Shown here piece after piece: positions 60,954-64,000 of a DNA stretch of 64,000 nt. The DNA is taken from assembly GCA_001312405.1 (NCBI GenBank), contig BBDR01000002.1, positions 62,001-126,000 on the forward strand. Direction: 5' to 3'. This DNA comes from Clostridium sp. NkU-1 (GTDB taxonomy: Bacteria; Bacillota_A; Clostridia; Lachnospirales; Lachnospiraceae). Below the pieces are notes generated by a model. The model did no database searches. It was not told the DNA's origin and was given only the letters and a program-made list of their open reading frames with translations. The translations under genes were made by a program, and so were the position numbers. The number at the start of each line of letters is the position of its first letter. Within the stretch, counting starts at the first letter, position 1.

Positions 60954-62860
60954 ATGGGAAAAAGGAATTTGTATCTGAATAATACCCCGGTAGAGGAAGC
61001 GCGATCTATTTATATGAATGCCCTCAAAGAGCGGATTAATATGCAATATGAAGAGATTCCCACAGAAATGAGCTTAGGCCGTATTACAAAAGAGGCTGTA
61101 TTTGCATTATGCTCTTCTCCTCTTTTTAACGCCGCAGCCATGGATGGGATCGCAGTTATTGCTGAAAAGACAAAAGGAGCCTCGGAGCGGGAACCTTTGG
61201 AGCTGAAAAAGCAGGAGGATTTTCTTGTAGTAGACACAGGTGATCCTATCAAATATCCTTATGATGCAGTTATTATGGCAGAAGATGTAATGGAGATTGA
61301 TGACAGCACGGTAAAGATTCTGGAGGCCGCCGCCCCCTGGCAGCATATCAGGCCGGTGGGGGAAGACATTGTAGCTGGAGAGATGCTTTTAGCCAGTATG
61401 CACAAGATCCGTCCCATTGACATTGGAGTTCTTTTCTCAGGGGGAATTACAAAGATCAAGGTAGTAAAACTGCCGAAAATCGCCATATTTCCCACAGGAA
61501 CTGAGATCATAGAACCGGGAAACGAGCCGGGGGAAGGTGATATCTTAGAATCCAACTCAAGGATGTTTGAGGCCATGGCAGTTTCTTACGGGGGAATTGC
61601 CCACCGCTTTCCGCCCATTAAAGATGATTATCAAAAAATCAGGCAGGCGGTATCTGCTGCCCTTGACCAATATGATATGGTAATTGTAAATGCCGGTTCC
61701 AGTGCAGGAACAGAAGATTATACCGTTCATATCTTAAGAGAACTGGGAGAAGTTCTGGTCCATGGTGTTGCCATAAAGCCCGGAAAACCGGTGATACTTG
61801 CGGTTGTAAAAGATAAGCCGGTAATCGGACTTCCAGGTTATCCGGTGTCGGCTTACATTGGCTTTGAGAATTTCGTAAAGCCTGTGATGTCTTTGTTCAC
61901 CGGAGAACACGGATATGAAAGTAACAAGGTAGAGGCCGTAATCTCAAAGCGGCTGGTCTCTTCCTTAAAACACAAGGAATATGTTCGGGTAAAAGTAGGA
62001 GAGGTAGGAGGAAGGCTGGTGGCTTCCCCTCTTGCCAGGGGAGCAGGAGCGGCTATGAGTCTTGTGCGGGCAGACGGTTTCTGCGTGATCGGGCAAAATA
62101 GCGAAGGGGTGGAAGCCGGAGAATCCGTAACTGTGGAATTATACAGAAACTTATCAGAGATCAGACATACTCTGGTTTCGATTGGAAGCCATGATCTCAT
62201 CCTTGATCTCATTGGGGATCTAATGTCGCTTCATGATCCGGGAATCTACATGTCAAGCACCCATGTGGGGAGCATGGGCGGGCTTATGGCATTAAAGCGG
62301 GGAGAAGCACATATGGTGCCTGTTCATCTTTTGGATGAGGAAACAGGAGTTTATAATATCCCTTTTTTTTAACCCGCATGTTTCAGGATTCTATAGCCAT
62401 CATAAAAGGAGTGAAAAGAATTCAGGGCCTGATCATTCAAAAAGGAAATCCTTTAAATATCAAAGGCATTGAAGATTTGACCAGATGCCGTTATGTGAAC
62501 CGACAAAGGGGAGCGGGGACCCGTGTGCTCTTTGATTATAAGTTAAAGCTTGGCGGGATCGACCCTTCTCTCATTTCTGGTTATGAAAGAGAAGCAGCTA
62601 CTCATATGGCAGTAGCTGCGTTAGTAGCCAGCAACAGTGCAGATGCAGGCATGGGAATACTTGCTGCTGCAAATGCCCTGGGGTTGGAATTTCTTGCAAT
62701 CGGGGAAGAAGAGTATGATTTTGCAGTTCCGGTCAAATATCTGGATCTTCCTGAGATGATATCCTTTATTCGGGTACTGAAAAGTGAAGAGCTCCACCGG
62801 CGTATGGAACAGATCGGAGGGTACCAGTATAATCTGGCAGGAGAAATCCGATATCTGTAA
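60954..62860 (+). CDS. MoeA fused to a periplasmic-binding-protein-like domain
   Basis: Second MoeA-type protein of about 635 residues. The MoeA part (about 1-400) has FNAAAMDGIAVIAEKTKG, DAVIMAEDVMEI, IAIFPTGTEIIEP, NAGSSAGTEDYT and VIGLPGYPVSAYIGFEN. The C-terminal part is a substrate-binding-like domain (HTLVSIGSHDLILDLIGDLM; RYVNRQRGAGTRVLFDYKLK; ATHMAVAALVASNSADAGMG), as in ModE/LysR-substrate fusions. An extra T in the run at 62364-62371 splits the fusion. Two MoeA proteins in one operon fits separate Mo and W handling. Confidence 0.88.
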
Positions 62861-62882
62861 GATACGTTATAAAGAGCCAGAC

Positions 62883-63692
62883 TTAGTCAAAAAGAAGCCT
62901 TTGTTCATTAGAATACAGATTTAGTCGGGTTCCTTTTGCTGAGCCCACTAAAGTAATATTGAATTTGTTCGCCATCTCAATAGCCACATCTGTGGGAACT
63001 GAGCGGGCAACAAGGATGGGGATTTTTGCTTTGATGATTTTGGTTATCATATCACTGGGCACTCTGCCGCTGGTGATGAGAACGGTTTTTGATAAATCAA
63101 TCCGTTGGTCCATGGAGCAGCCCAGTATCTTATCCACCGCATTGTGTCTTCCAATGTCTTCCATTAGATACAGTAAACCCTGGTTATCATATAAGCCACA
63201 GGAATGGATTCCTCTGGTTAATTTGTAGATATCACTGCTTTTTTGAAATTCATTCATATAAGATAAAATCTTTGAAAACTTGATGGTAAAAGAGTAATCC
63301 AATGCAGTTAAATCCCAGTCGTTCATAAGGTAATAAGCGATGGAGTGCTGTTTCCCGCAGGCGGTGGTGACCGTACGTATTCCTTCTGTCGCATTGATGA
63401 CATCTTTAAATACATCACTGGTCTTTAATTTTACAAAGGCTTTGCCTTCGTCTTCCAGGATTTCTATGGATTTTATCTCATCCATCCCATGAATAATTCC
63501 TTCCGAAAATAAATTCCCAAGAACCAATTCATATAAATTCTTATGGGTGCAAATAAGGTTTACATAGCGAATGTCGTTCACATAAACCGATAACTTATAT
63601 TCAATGAGAATTTCTTCGGATTCTTCCGACTGTGTTTCATTGCTGCATAATAGAAGTTTATATTTCTTACTGATGTGGTTTTTATCTGGCAT
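62883..63692 (-). CDS. fdhD: Formate dehydrogenase accessory sulfurtransferase FdhD
   Basis: Transfers sulfur to the Mo/W bis-pyranopterin cofactor of formate dehydrogenase-like enzymes. Conserved VTTACGKQHS (the reactive-Cys region), YKLTRGIHSCGLYD, MEDIGRHNAVDKILG and TSGRVPSDMITKI. Intact 269 residues; AAAGGAG precedes the ATG. Convergent with the MoeA operon. No formate dehydrogenase gene is in the window. Confidence 0.93.
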   Translation of the reverse strand: MPDKNHISKKYKLLLCSNETQSEESEEILIEYKLSVYVNDIRYVNLICTHKNLYELVLGNLFSEGIIHGMDEIKSIEILEDEGKAFVKLKTSDVFKDVINATEGIRTVTTACGKQHSIAYYLMNDWDLTALDYSFTIKFSKILSYMNEFQKSSDIYKLTRGIHSCGLYDNQGLLYLMEDIGRHNAVDKILGCSMDQRIDLSKTVLITSGRVPSDMITKIIKAKIPILVARSVPTDVAIEMANKFNITLVGSAKGTRLNLYSNEQRLLFD

Positions 63693-63802
63693 GTGTTTCT
63701 CCTTTGCGGATCGATCAGGTCGTCAGGGAGCATCGGTATTTACTGCCTGTGGGTATGATCCTCATTATTAATGTCAGGTATTTCCCACAGACGGATAGGT
63801 AC

Positions 63803-64000
63803 CTAACCAGGAATCAATGATGGCATCTCTCTTTTTCTCCTGAGTTGAGAATATCTTGCTCTGATTTCTTTTCTTTTTGGGCCGCTGATTGTCAATTCCG
63901 TCTGATCGGACATAAGAACCTTCTCATAGGAGATCTGCCGGATATGGTCATAATTGACCAAAAAAAGAATGATGAATCAATAAAAAACCATGATCTTCTA
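63803..64000 (-). CDS. LytTR-domain response regulator, C-terminal part (runs off window)
   Basis: Reading the minus strand from the window edge and dropping one base from the seven-base A/T run near 63959-63965 gives GFLLIHHSFLVNYDHIRQIS, then YEKVLMSDQTELTISGPKRK and EIRARYSQLRRKREMPS. This matches the C-terminal half of LytTR DNA-binding domains (F-L-x-x-H-x-S-F-L-V-N, then I-S-x-x-R/K-x-K-E-I/V-R). The start lies outside. It is a candidate for the AgrA-type regulator missing from the agr locus; a link to the promoter elements is inference. Confidence 0.6.

Noticed and set aside
836..62371. Programmed ribosomal or transcriptional frameshifting as the reason for the many split genes
   Set aside because: Breaks occur at ordinary homopolymers in unrelated families with no conserved slippery heptamer plus structure; error in the sequence is simpler.

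Overview
The window looks like a chromosomal stretch of an anaerobic, low-to-moderate-GC Gram-positive bacterium, most likely a Clostridia/Lachnospiraceae member. The reasons are ferredoxin-linked and tungsten-type enzymes, Agr-type peptide signalling, butyrate kinase/phosphotransbutyrylase homologues, AGGAGG ribosome sites and a decayed IS200/IS605 element. There is no rRNA, tRNA or CRISPR to fix the taxonomy. Most genes longer than about 500 bp are broken by single-base indels, usually one extra base in an A, T or G run. I treat these mainly as sequence errors and give the reconstructed gene spans.

Layout. Positions 1-4178 hold a catabolic operon: YtcJ-like amidohydrolase, YfcC-type permease, FrlB-like deglycase and FrlD-like kinase. 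Positions 4211-9605 carry an AraC regulator, an MFS transporter, a GyrI-like protein, a secreted protein, a DUF1266 lipoprotein and a small conserved protein. Positions 9757-13182 carry a WYL regulator, endonuclease Q, endonuclease III and a LURP-one protein. Positions 13431-20353 form an unusual agr quorum-sensing locus: two different AgrD-type autoinducer precursors, AgrB, AgrC, a stub of an AgrA-like regulator, a phenylacetate-CoA ligase and an IS200 remnant. Positions 20434-25691 carry a MerR-XRE-cupin regulator, divergent from a DRE-TIM metallolyase / BASS transporter / butyrate kinase / phosphotransbutyrylase operon with palindromic operators. Positions 25807-29873 carry an S8 peptidase homologue lacking its catalytic serine and a GH18 chitinase.

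Positions 30649-57380 are a large single-direction biosynthetic gene cluster. It encodes an aldehyde:ferredoxin oxidoreductase, an arylpyruvate:ferredoxin oxidoreductase (iorAB), two KAS III enzymes, one KAS II, two ACPs, an acyltransferase, a phosphopantetheinyl transferase, three crotonase-fold proteins, a hydroxyacyl-CoA dehydrogenase, a thioesterase, two SRPBCC proteins, a B12 radical SAM enzyme, rmlA/rmlB with an epimerase, a glycosyltransferase, tailoring enzymes and a MacB-type exporter. It runs into a tungstate transport and molybdopterin operon (57470-62860), which could supply the tungstopterin of the aldehyde oxidoreductase. fdhD and the C-terminus of a LytTR response regulator lie on the minus strand at the right edge.

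The main connecting observation is a roughly 70-bp promoter element present three times: upstream of the first agrD, upstream of the second agrD plus phenylacetate-CoA ligase, and upstream of the biosynthetic cluster. The spacing to the TATACT-like -10 box is 63 nt in every copy. I infer a peptide quorum-sensing system controlling an anaerobic pathway that makes a glycosylated, probably aryl-primed acyl product.
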